Below are positions 9,653 to 17,720 of a stretch of DNA of 64,000 nucleotides, one piece after another; position 1 is the first letter of the stretch; the number at the start of each line of letters is the position of its first letter. The notes under the pieces were generated by a model. The model was given only the letters and a program-made list of their open reading frames with translations, was not told where the DNA came from and ran no database searches. Source of the DNA: Granulicella sp. 5B5 (lineage in GTDB: Bacteria > Acidobacteriota > Terriglobia > Terriglobales > Acidobacteriaceae); contig NZ_CP046444.1 in the NCBI RefSeq assembly GCF_014083945.1, forward strand, positions 2,480,001-2,544,000, in the 5' to 3' direction. A program made the position numbers and the translations under genes.

Positions 9653-10816
9653 CTAACGGGTTCGGTGAAGGATGGCGACTGTTTCGAGATGGAACGTCTG
9701 CGGAAACAGATCGACAGCGTGCAGTGAGGCGATCTCGTACTGTCTTTGCAGTATGGCGAGATCGCGTGCGAGCGTTGCAGGGTCGCAGGAAACATACACG
9801 ATGGCCTTCGGTGCGATGCGGTTGAGTAGTTCGCAAGCTTCGACGTCCGCCCCGGAACGTGGTGGATCGAGGACGACGAGTTCTGGCTGCTCACGCTGCA
9901 GTACTGCCGCGCGGAGGTAATCGAGCGCGGTGGACTCAATAGCTGTGTAGCTCGCGCCGAGCTTGCGGAAGGCATTACGCAGATCGGCGATGGCAGTTGG
10001 GTTCGATTCGACCGCCGCGACCTGCGCGAAGCTGCGCGCAAGTACACGTGAAAAAAGACCCACACCTGAGAAGAGGTCCCACGCGAGCAGTCCGGTGCGG
10101 GGCGTGCTGTTGTGTGTGCAGACAAGATCGACGAGTGTCTCAAGCAGGAACCGATTGACCTGGAAGAAACCGCCGCGCGTGATCCAGTAGAGCTCGTCGC
10201 CCACGCGGTAGTTGAGGCCGGATGAGCCAGCTTCGGCGAGTATGCGTCCAGTAGGCCCTGTGCGCGGGTCGGTGGCAATGGCGCCGGCACCGACAAGGGT
10301 GAGCCCCTTTGGCACCTGCTGAACGAAGGCGTTGTAGGCGCGCGCAAAGCTGCCTTGCGGAGACTTCGTGCGTGGCGCGCAGAGCAGTGTGAGCTGCAAC
10401 TGCGACTGATCATGGTTGCAGAAGAGTTCGACTTCGCTTGCGGCGTTGAGCCAGTAGAGCGCATCGCGGTCACTCGCAGCTGCAGTGATGAGCGAAGTCG
10501 CGGCACTCCAAAGGGATGGTGCCGCGATCGGACACTCGTTGATGGGCTGGAAGGCCGTGGTGCCGAGCTGGTTGTAGCCAAGCTGAAACGTTTCGCCGCT
10601 GTGTTCAACTCGCAGACGGATGCGGTTGCGATAGTGATAAGGCTCCGCGGTGTAGGCTGCGATATTGTCCGGATAGCGGACCTCAGCCTCGGTGAGCAGA
10701 TTCTTCAGATGCTCGCGCTTGACGAGCACCTGCGCTTCGTAGAGAACGTCCTGATGCTGGCAACCACCGCAGTGGCCGAAGTGCGGGCAGAGTGGCATTG
10801 CTGCTGTATTGTTCAT
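9653..10816 (-). CDS. class I RNA m5U methyltransferase (TrmA/RlmD family, no TRAM domain)
   Basis: SAM-dependent methylation of a uridine in rRNA or tRNA, 387 residues. The N-terminus has the 4Fe-4S ligands C10, C16 and C19 (CPHFGHCGGC), with a fourth Cys near 94. A SAM-binding motif WDLFSGVGLFSRVLA lies at about 244-258, and VVLDPPRSGAD precedes SCDPATLARD, whose Cys (about 343) is the expected nucleophile. There is no N-terminal TRAM domain, so the protein is shorter than E. coli RlmD. The substrate site (U747, U1939 or tRNA U54) cannot be decided from sequence. Its ATG overlaps the TGA of the upstream gene in an ATGA junction, implying translational coupling. Confidence 0.88.
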   Translation of the reverse strand: MNNTAAMPLCPHFGHCGGCQHQDVLYEAQVLVKREHLKNLLTEAEVRYPDNIAAYTAEPYHYRNRIRLRVEHSGETFQLGYNQLGTTAFQPINECPIAAPSLWSAATSLITAAASDRDALYWLNAASEVELFCNHDQSQLQLTLLCAPRTKSPQGSFARAYNAFVQQVPKGLTLVGAGAIATDPRTGPTGRILAEAGSSGLNYRVGDELYWITRGGFFQVNRFLLETLVDLVCTHNSTPRTGLLAWDLFSGVGLFSRVLARSFAQVAAVESNPTAIADLRNAFRKLGASYTAIESTALDYLRAAVLQREQPELVVLDPPRSGADVEACELLNRIAPKAIVYVSCDPATLARDLAILQRQYEIASLHAVDLFPQTFHLETVAILHRTR

Positions 10817-11529
10817 GCTTCATGCCCCATATAGAACAGGCTCAGGCGCGGCAGGCTGTAGAACTCCAGCAGCCGCTTGTGCAGAAACTGCTGCTGCACC
10901 TGGCGAAGCTGCACCACGGACATGCGGCTGCGATACGGCGCGAGCTCGCGGTCAGCCTGCACCTTCAGTTCGACAAGCTGTTGCTCGGTCGCATTGGCCT
11001 CAAGCGCTGCAAACAGTTTCTCTTCAAGCACTGTCAATGTGCGGTCCAGGTCGTCGAGCGCGAGTGGCTGCTGCGAGCGCATCGTTGCCGCAAGTTCACG
11101 AAGACGTGTTGCGGTTGCTGTCAGGTGGCTCTGCACGGTGTAGCTCGTCTGCGCGGCGGTGTCGAAGGCTGTGGCATTGCGCTCCAGAAAGGCTGTCACA
11201 CGGTCGGTCTCAAAGCCGCTCTCCTGCGGCTCTCGCCTGGCGGGTGCGGTGCCCGTGGCTGCTTCGACCATCTCTTCTGCGGCCTGCATCACAGCCTGCG
11301 CGCACCACGCAAGGCCGTTCACCTTGCGCAGCCGGCTGCCGGCTTTCAATGCCTTGGCATCATGCTTGTCGAAGGCATTGTCGATGCCGCGCAGCACGGC
11401 TTCCAGCGGAATGCCGGCTTCGCGCCAGGTCTCGATCAGCGCCCAATCTAGTGTGCTGAGCAGCAGGATGCTGCCGCGTCGCTGGCTGAAGCGCTCTTCG
11501 ATCTCAGAGAAGTATTCGTAGTAGTTCAC
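10813..11529 (-). CDS. conserved hypothetical protein, helical
   Basis: Not recognised. The product is about 238 residues, mostly predicted amphipathic helix, with no signal peptide or membrane segment. It begins VNYYEYFSEIEERFSQRRG and has a Leu/Ala/Glu/Gln-rich second half that could form coiled coil. I prefer the GTG at 11529, four bases after the coaX stop, because the conserved-looking sequence starts there. An ATG at 11586 would add 19 residues and overlap coaX by 53 bp. Its stop overlaps the methyltransferase start (ATGA). It is therefore tightly placed in a birA-coaX-unknown-methyltransferase operon, which suggests a translation- or RNA-related housekeeping role (inference). Confidence 0.75.
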   Translation of the reverse strand: MNYYEYFSEIEERFSQRRGSILLLSTLDWALIETWREAGIPLEAVLRGIDNAFDKHDAKALKAGSRLRKVNGLAWCAQAVMQAAEEMVEAATGTAPARREPQESGFETDRVTAFLERNATAFDTAAQTSYTVQSHLTATATRLRELAATMRSQQPLALDDLDRTLTVLEEKLFAALEANATEQQLVELKVQADRELAPYRSRMSVVQLRQVQQQFLHKRLLEFYSLPRLSLFYMGHEA

Positions 11530-11533
11530 TCGT

Positions 11534-12334
11534 TTAGCGGCGTCGATGCCTGTCCTGGTTGCGCTCGTAGATGAGGCGAAGTCCATTCAGTGTCAGGCCC
11601 TCATCGACCTGGTGGATGTACTTACTATCGGTGGCGATCAGTTTAGCGAGGCCGCCGGTGGCAATCGTCTTCGTCTCCGGGCCAAGCTCGGCGATCATGC
11701 GCTCGAGGATGCCGTCGACGAGGCCGATGTAACCGTAGTAAAGGCCAATCTGGATGTTGTCGACCGTGTTGGTGCCGACGATCTTCGTGGGCTTCTTGAT
11801 CTCAACGCGCGTCAGCCGGGCGGCGCGCGCGAAGAGCGCATCGGCGGAGATGCCAAGCCCCGGTGCGATGGCGCCGCCGAGAAACTCGCCCTTCGCGCTG
11901 ACGACATCGAAAGTAGTGGCTGTGCCCATATCGACAATGATGGTCGGGCCGCCGAGCAGATCAAACGCTGCAACGCAATTCACAACACGATCAGCGCCGA
12001 CCTCGCTCGGGTTGTCAGTAAGGATGGGCAAACCTGTCTTCACGCCAGGCTCGATGAACAGGGGCTTGACATGAAAGTACGTCTCGCATACCTTGCGCAG
12101 TGTGGAGTCGAGCGGCGGAACGACAGAGGAGACGGCGACGCCGGTGACGATCTCATGTTGCAGGTCGCGCATGGAGAACAGCGTCTGGAACAGCACGCCG
12201 AGTTCGTCGGCCGTCTGCTTGTAGGGCGTGGTGATGCGCCAGTCCGCGACCTTCTGCGCGGGCGCGGAGTCGGTGGCGAGAACGAACAGCCCAAGTACCG
12301 TGTTGGAGTTGCCTACATCGATTGCAAGTAGCAT
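11534..12334 (-). CDS. coaX: type III pantothenate kinase
   Basis: Phosphorylates pantothenate in the first committed step of CoA synthesis; cytosolic, 266 residues, the usual CoaX length. It shows the ASKHA-fold landmarks: AIDVGNSNT at the N-terminus (phosphate loop), GADRVVNCVAA in the middle with the catalytic Asp, DMGTATTFD for the second phosphate motif and GGAIAPG for the pantothenate region. Type III enzymes need a monovalent cation and are insensitive to CoA feedback (family knowledge). It sits 38 bp after birA on the same strand, a common pairing in many phyla. Confidence 0.95.
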   Translation of the reverse strand: MLLAIDVGNSNTVLGLFVLATDSAPAQKVADWRITTPYKQTADELGVLFQTLFSMRDLQHEIVTGVAVSSVVPPLDSTLRKVCETYFHVKPLFIEPGVKTGLPILTDNPSEVGADRVVNCVAAFDLLGGPTIIVDMGTATTFDVVSAKGEFLGGAIAPGLGISADALFARAARLTRVEIKKPTKIVGTNTVDNIQIGLYYGYIGLVDGILERMIAELGPETKTIATGGLAKLIATDSKYIHQVDEGLTLNGLRLIYERNQDRHRRR

Positions 12335-12372
12335 GCGCGATTATGCCTCGGCGGCTGCCGCTGCGTGCGGGC

Positions 12373-13194
12373 CTATAGGATGTCGCGGACGCCGCCGGAG
12401 AGAACGGTGCGTTGCGTGCCATCATCGGCGTCGACGAGCAGAAAGCCGCGGTTGTCGAGTCCTGCGGTCGTTCCAGTATAGCCACCCTGCTCGGGTACGG
12501 TGACGCGGCGGCCGTGGGCCCAGTCGGAGGCCTCGGAGAAGCGGACAAGCAGCGATGACCCACCTGCATCCCGATCCGCTGCTTCCTCTTCCAGCAGAGT
12601 GAGCTCACGATCCAGCGAACGAAGCAGCGCAACGAGCAACGCGAACCGGTCTTGTAGCTTGCCCGTAACCAGACGAAGCGAGGTCGCAAGCGGATAGAGC
12701 TCGAGCGGAAACGTCTCTTGGTTCAGGTTGATGCCGATGCCGATCACGGCATAGCGCAACGGCGCATCGTCGCCGGAGCCGGCAGCGGTTTCGACGAGGA
12801 TGCCGCCAACCTTCTGCAGGCCGATCATCAGGTCGTTGGGCCAGCGGATGTCTGCGGTAACACAGGCCGCAGTGAGAATCGCCGACTTGGCGGCGAGCCC
12901 AGTGGCGAGCGAGAGCATCAACGCCTCGCGCAGGCGCAGCGACGGCTTAACCAGCACGCTAACGTAAAGCCCATCCGGATTGCTGGAGGTACCGGCTGCA
13001 GAGTGCCAGCTATGACCGCCGCGTCCGCGCCCAGCGGTCTGCTCGTCGGTCAGATAGACCGTGCCTTCGGGCGCGCCGTTCGCTGCGGCAGCGAGCAGCT
13101 GCGTATTGGTTGAGTCCACGACAGGGAAGTGGTGGATGTGCGCGCTGAAACGAGTGCCAATAAGCGCGGCGCGGAGATCGTCTTGCAAAGACAT
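12373..13194 (-). CDS. birA: biotin--[acetyl-CoA-carboxylase] ligase, class I (no HTH)
   Basis: Activates biotin to biotinyl-AMP and transfers it to the biotin carrier protein of acetyl-CoA carboxylase. The 273-residue protein has DSTN at 27-30, the biotin/AMP loop GRGRGGHSW at 55-63, IRWPNDLMIG, and KVGGILVE with the conserved Lys. The catalytic core begins near residue 15, so there is no N-terminal winged helix. It is therefore a monofunctional ligase rather than a biotin repressor. It leads a minus-strand run with coaX. Confidence 0.94.
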   Translation of the reverse strand: MSLQDDLRAALIGTRFSAHIHHFPVVDSTNTQLLAAAANGAPEGTVYLTDEQTAGRGRGGHSWHSAAGTSSNPDGLYVSVLVKPSLRLREALMLSLATGLAAKSAILTAACVTADIRWPNDLMIGLQKVGGILVETAAGSGDDAPLRYAVIGIGINLNQETFPLELYPLATSLRLVTGKLQDRFALLVALLRSLDRELTLLEEEAADRDAGGSSLLVRFSEASDWAHGRRVTVPEQGGYTGTTAGLDNRGFLLVDADDGTQRTVLSGGVRDIL

Positions 13195-13266
13195 GCTGTA
13201 GCTATGCTACTACTGCGCCGCCACGCATCTGGATGCCGTCGCAGCTCGGCACAATCGCCTCCGCCC

Positions 13267-14703
13267 TTACGACGGCGGGTTATAGGTGGTCAGCGTTCCT
13301 GTGGCAAGGTCAACCGTTACGGAGTCGTCCGGGGTCTTGGTCGAGGCTCCGTCGGACGCCGGATGGTACTCGATCCGGAGTTGCTGCGCGTTGATCAGCA
13401 CGCGACAGTACCCGTAGTTCATAAAGTCATAGTTCTCAAAGGTCACGGAGTCGTTCTGCTCCGGCTGTGCGAAAACGGGCATCGAGACCGGCGTCCGGTA
13501 GCCGTCGCCGACGGCGAGCTTCTGCAGGCCGTGGCCGCCGTTACCGATCACCAGGAATGGAATCTGTCGCTTCCCGATAGCGCGGGTATAACGCTGGTAG
13601 TTATGCGCGTGCCCACTGAGCACGGCATGCGGCCACACCCCTGTCGACTGGCAGATCGTGTCGATCTCCTTCAGCATGGCAAGCGAGCCGGAGTGCTTGC
13701 CGAAGGCATAAGGCGGGTGATGCACGGCCAGCAACACCGCGCCCTTGAATTTGTCGGTCTTCACGCGAGTGAGCGCTGCTTTCAGAAAAGAGAGCTGAGC
13801 ATCCGAGAGGTCTGGGAAGGCAGGCGTGCCACCCTTGGTCGGGTCGGCGGTGGACGAGATGACGCCGGGATTTTCGAGGATGTTGCTGTAAAGCCCGATG
13901 ATCCGCACATACGGCGCTTCAAGCGTGAAGTACACACCGGGCTGGATCATCGTGGTGCGCGAGAGTCCCACGGCATCAGGCGCGTGCGAGAAGCTGGGCG
14001 TGCAGAAGTTGGCGAGAAATGCCGAGAGCGAGTCCGTCGCAACACCCGTGCCTGCCGGTGGCGGCAGAACAATGCCGTCGTGGTTGCCGGGGATCGCGAA
14101 GATCGGCGCAGGGTAGTCGCGGTAGGCATCGTAAAACTGGTCGTAGTAGTACTTGTGCTCGCCAAAGCTATAGACGATGTCGCCGAGGTTGTAGAAGAAC
14201 TTCGGGATTGCAGTGGGGTCCGTCTCGTTGAAGTCGGCGAGCAGCTTGTCGACGACCTCGTTTTCTGTCTTGGGTCCCCGGGTCGCGCCCGTATCGCCGG
14301 CTGTGTGAAAGACGATCTGACCGGCCTTCTGCATGGAGCTGACGGCGTTCGCGCCGCTGGGGCCAAGCACATCCTGCAGCAGCAGCACAGGCTCGGCAAC
14401 GCCGGGCACAACAGGAAACGGCAGCGGCAGGAACTTGTTGGCCTTCACCAGCGCGTCCATCTCGTTGTAAGCCGCCGTGTCCGATGCATGGGGCGTGGTG
14501 TACTTCAGCGGATCAGGCGTAATGGTGGCCTGCGCGAAGAGCGGTGTGCCGACAGGAGCGCCATGTGTCAGTTGCAGGTGCGAAGGCGAGGGCGGCGGGG
14601 TTGTGCTGGAGACCTTCTTCGCCGTGCTCTTCTTCGCAGGCGACTTCTTCGTGGCTTTCTTTGCGGAGGTCTTCTTCGCGGTGGTCTTGCGGGTGGCTGC
14701 CAT
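13267..14703 (-). CDS. metallophosphoesterase with Lys/Ala-rich N-terminal tail
   Basis: Calcineurin-like phosphoesterase, 478 residues. The start at 14703 has a GAGGAG site 6 bases upstream; a longer reading frame to 14775 lacks one. Residues about 5-35 are almost only Lys, Ala, Thr and Ser (TAKKTSAKKATKKSPAKK), like histone H1 or bacterial Hc1-type tails. The catalytic part has TAGDTG, GDIVYSFGEH, GNHDG at about 206-210, AVHHPPY, and GHAHNYQRY near 362. These match the di-metal ligand motifs of purple acid phosphatase-like enzymes. There is no signal peptide, so a cytosolic and possibly nucleic-acid-bound enzyme is plausible. The substrate is unknown. Confidence 0.85.
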   Translation of the reverse strand: MAATRKTTAKKTSAKKATKKSPAKKSTAKKVSSTTPPPSPSHLQLTHGAPVGTPLFAQATITPDPLKYTTPHASDTAAYNEMDALVKANKFLPLPFPVVPGVAEPVLLLQDVLGPSGANAVSSMQKAGQIVFHTAGDTGATRGPKTENEVVDKLLADFNETDPTAIPKFFYNLGDIVYSFGEHKYYYDQFYDAYRDYPAPIFAIPGNHDGIVLPPPAGTGVATDSLSAFLANFCTPSFSHAPDAVGLSRTTMIQPGVYFTLEAPYVRIIGLYSNILENPGVISSTADPTKGGTPAFPDLSDAQLSFLKAALTRVKTDKFKGAVLLAVHHPPYAFGKHSGSLAMLKEIDTICQSTGVWPHAVLSGHAHNYQRYTRAIGKRQIPFLVIGNGGHGLQKLAVGDGYRTPVSMPVFAQPEQNDSVTFENYDFMNYGYCRVLINAQQLRIEYHPASDGASTKTPDDSVTVDLATGTLTTYNPPS

Positions 14704-14793
14704 GGAGTGCTCCTCAATGCGGCAAGATGTGCAAGTGCAGGAAGGGTACGAGCGGCGCGGCGGGAAGTCCAGCAAAAATGCGCTTAAAATACG

Positions 14794-14833
14794 CCGGAGA
14801 CACAGCGTAATACGACGTTCGCTGTGTCTCCGG
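14794..14833 (-). terminator. rho-independent terminator after valS
   Basis: A perfect 14-bp stem, 14794-14807 paired with 14820-14833, with a 12-nt loop, 20 bp beyond the valS stop. On the minus strand it is followed by CGTATTTT. It separates valS from the phosphoesterase gene. Confidence 0.8.
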
Positions 14834-14853
14834 TTGGATGCAGAAGTTAGGAT

Positions 14854-17694
14854 TTAGGCTGGCGGCAGCGCAGCGAGCGCGGCTATCGCCTTGTCATGGA
14901 GCGCTTGGGTCTCAGCCGCCTGCTTCTTGAGCCCATCGACGATATGCGCCGGAGCGCGCGCGATGAAACCCTCGTTGCCAAGCTGCTTGTTCGCAGCTTC
15001 AAGTCCCTTCGTGAGCTTGGAGATCTCTTTTTCGAGACGCTCGCGCTCGGCAGAGACATCGATCTGGCGCTCGTAGATGATGGCGACGTCGAACGTCGCA
15101 GTGCTGCGGGCGTTGTTGCCGGTGGGCGGGTCAAAGACGATCTCCACTGCACTGACGCGGGCCATGCGGGCGAGCATGTCGGCATGGCCTTCAGCGAGGG
15201 CTGCGATGCGGAGATCGGCGCGCAGCTGAATGGGAGTGGACTCCTTCTCCGGCACGGCGAGCTCTTTGCGGAGAGCGCGGATGGTGACAATGAGTTGCTG
15301 TATATCTTCCATGGCGCGAACTGTGACGTCGCTGTGCGGGAAGTCCGCAGCGGCGGGATAGCGGGTGAGTGCGATGGATTTGGCCGGACTGGGCTGGCTG
15401 ATGCTGGCGTAGAGCGCGTGCCAGAGCTCTTCCGTGAGGAAGGGCATAAAGGGTGAGAGCAGGCGCAGGGCGGCCTCGAAGACGCTGACGAGGCCGACGA
15501 GGGTGAAGGCAGTTGCGGCCTGTGCCTCGATCTGCTCTGCTTCCGTGTTGTAGGTGGTACCGGCGGGATCGAAGTTGAGGCGGAGCTTGACGAGTTCGAG
15601 ATACCAGTCGCAGAACTCGCCCCAGAAGAACTGGTAGACGGCGTTGGAGGCTTCGTCGAAGCGATAGTCGGCGAGCGAAGCGTGTACTTGGGCGGCGACC
15701 GTGCTGAGGCGAGAGAAGATCCAGCGGGTCTCGAGCGGGGTGCGGTCGGGCAACTCCCAGGCGCCGGCGGCTTCGCCGGAGGTATCAGTGGCAGTATTGG
15801 CGTCGAGCTTGACTTGGTAGCCCGCCTCTGTGGCGCGGTCGATGTTCATCTGGATGAACCGCGCTGCGTTCCATATCTTGTTGGCAAACGCGCGATAGCC
15901 TTCGGTGCGGGCTTCGTTGAAGGCAATGTCGGTGCCGGGGCTGGCCTGCGAAGCCAGCGTGAACCGTACCGCATCCGTACCGTACTTCGTGATGATCTCG
16001 ATCGGGTCAATCACGTTGCCCTTGGTCTTGGACATCTTCTGCCGGTCGGCATCGCGCACCAGCGCATGGATGTACACATTACGGAACGGCACTGCATCCT
16101 TCAGCTCGCGCGTGCTGCCATCTGGCATCGGCACATCGAGCATAAAGTGGCACCCCAGCATGATCATGCGGGCCACCCAGAAGAACAAAATGTCGAAACC
16201 CGTAACGAGCAGCTGCGTCGGATAGAACGAAGCAAGGTCCGCCGTAGGTTTGTTCGATCCATCCCAACCAAAGACGGTAAATGGCAGCAGCCCCGACGAG
16301 AACCACGTGTCGAGCACGTCGGTCTCCTGATGAATGTCCGTGATGCCGCAGCCACTGCAAGCCGTCACTGCATCACGTGAGACGGTAATCTTGCCGCAGG
16401 CATCGCAGTGCCACGCCGGAATCCGATGCCCCCACCATAGCTGCCGCGAGATACACCAGTCATGGATGTTGTTCATCCACTCGAAGTACGTCTTCGCATA
16501 CATCTCCGGGGTGAACTGGATGTGGCCGTCCTTCACCGCATCGATCGCATTCTTCGCAATGCTGTTGCCGCCTGTGGTCGGCTGCTTGTTCACCGCGATG
16601 AACCACTGCATCGAAAGCCGCGGCTCAATCACAGCGCTCGTGCGCTGCGAGATCGGCAGCGTCAGTGTATGGTCCTTGATGGCAACAAGGTGCCCGCTCG
16701 CCTCAAGATCCGCAACGATCTTCTTGCGCGCCTCGAAGCGGTCCATCCCGTTGTACGGCGAGCCTTCGAGCAAGATCCGCGCCTGCGTGTCCATGATGCT
16801 CGGCGAAGGCAGACTATGCCGCTGCCCAATCGCAAAGTCATTCGGATCATGCGCAGGAGTCACCTTCACTGCACCGGTGCCGAACTCTGGCTGCGCCCAG
16901 TCGTCGGCGATCACCGGGATCGTCCGTCCCACCAGCGGCAGCACAAGCTTCTTCCCAACAAACGCGGTATACCGCTTATCGGTGGGGTTCACTGCGACAG
17001 CTGTATCGCCCAGCATCGTCTCCGGCCGCGTCGTCGCAATCGTGATTGAACCTGTGCCATCCTCCAGGTCATAGCGGATGTGATAGATGTGCCCGGCGCG
17101 TTCCTCATTCTCGACTTCGAGATCAGAGACAGCGGTGCCCAGCACCGGGTCCCAATTCACGATGTACGCACCGCGATAGATCAGCCCTTGTTCATACAAC
17201 CGGACGAACGCTTCCTTCACCGCGACCGAAAGCCGCTCATCCATCGTGAAGTACTCGCGCGACCAATCGACGCTCGCGCCCAGCCGTTTCATCTGCGTCG
17301 TAATATAGCCGCCGTACTCCTGCTTCCACTTCCACACCAGCTCGGTGAACTGCTCGCGCGTGTAGTCGGTGCGCGCCTTGCCTTCACTCTTCAGCTGGCG
17401 CTCCACCATCATCTGCGTGGCGATGCCCGCGTGGTCGGTGCCGGGAACCCACACGCTCGTGTCGCCGTTCATGCGGTGCCAGCGCGCGAGGATGTCCATC
17501 TCGGTCTGGTTCAGCATGTGGCCCATGTGCAGCCTGCCCGTCACATTGGGCGGCGGCAGCAGCTGCACAAAAGGATTGCGCGCAGCGTGGTCTGTGGGTG
17601 TCGCGACGTCGAAGAGATGCTGCTCGAGCCAGTAGTTCGCCCACTTCTCTTCGATCAGGGCGGGGTTGTAAGCCTTGGGGAGTTCGTTATTCAT
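14854..17694 (-). CDS. valS: valyl-tRNA synthetase
   Basis: Charges tRNA-Val; class Ia aminoacyl-tRNA synthetase, 946 residues, the normal length. The HIGH signature appears as HMGH near residue 55 and the KMSKS signature as KMSKT near 553. The editing (CP1) insertion lies between them with its Zn-ribbon-like segment (WHCDACGK and CSGCG). The C-terminus has the anticodon-binding domain and the ValRS-specific coiled-coil arm (ERERLEKEISKLTKGLEAAN). The reading frame is open far upstream, but the ATG at 17694 (MNNELPKAYNP) has an AAGGGC site and is where homology starts. The upstream extension overlaps the receptor gene and is not coding. Confidence 0.97.
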   Translation of the reverse strand: MNNELPKAYNPALIEEKWANYWLEQHLFDVATPTDHAARNPFVQLLPPPNVTGRLHMGHMLNQTEMDILARWHRMNGDTSVWVPGTDHAGIATQMMVERQLKSEGKARTDYTREQFTELVWKWKQEYGGYITTQMKRLGASVDWSREYFTMDERLSVAVKEAFVRLYEQGLIYRGAYIVNWDPVLGTAVSDLEVENEERAGHIYHIRYDLEDGTGSITIATTRPETMLGDTAVAVNPTDKRYTAFVGKKLVLPLVGRTIPVIADDWAQPEFGTGAVKVTPAHDPNDFAIGQRHSLPSPSIMDTQARILLEGSPYNGMDRFEARKKIVADLEASGHLVAIKDHTLTLPISQRTSAVIEPRLSMQWFIAVNKQPTTGGNSIAKNAIDAVKDGHIQFTPEMYAKTYFEWMNNIHDWCISRQLWWGHRIPAWHCDACGKITVSRDAVTACSGCGITDIHQETDVLDTWFSSGLLPFTVFGWDGSNKPTADLASFYPTQLLVTGFDILFFWVARMIMLGCHFMLDVPMPDGSTRELKDAVPFRNVYIHALVRDADRQKMSKTKGNVIDPIEIITKYGTDAVRFTLASQASPGTDIAFNEARTEGYRAFANKIWNAARFIQMNIDRATEAGYQVKLDANTATDTSGEAAGAWELPDRTPLETRWIFSRLSTVAAQVHASLADYRFDEASNAVYQFFWGEFCDWYLELVKLRLNFDPAGTTYNTEAEQIEAQAATAFTLVGLVSVFEAALRLLSPFMPFLTEELWHALYASISQPSPAKSIALTRYPAAADFPHSDVTVRAMEDIQQLIVTIRALRKELAVPEKESTPIQLRADLRIAALAEGHADMLARMARVSAVEIVFDPPTGNNARSTATFDVAIIYERQIDVSAERERLEKEISKLTKGLEAANKQLGNEGFIARAPAHIVDGLKKQAAETQALHDKAIAALAALPPA

Positions 17695-17720
17695 GCTGCC
17701 CTTAAGGGTAGCAGGGACGC

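Noticed and set aside
13129-14787. A 552-codon plus-strand open frame opposite the phosphoesterase
   Set aside because: GC-rich antisense shadow; its Arg/Val-rich translation matches nothing. Similar long shadows at 33020-34555 and 55487-56695 were rejected for the same reason.
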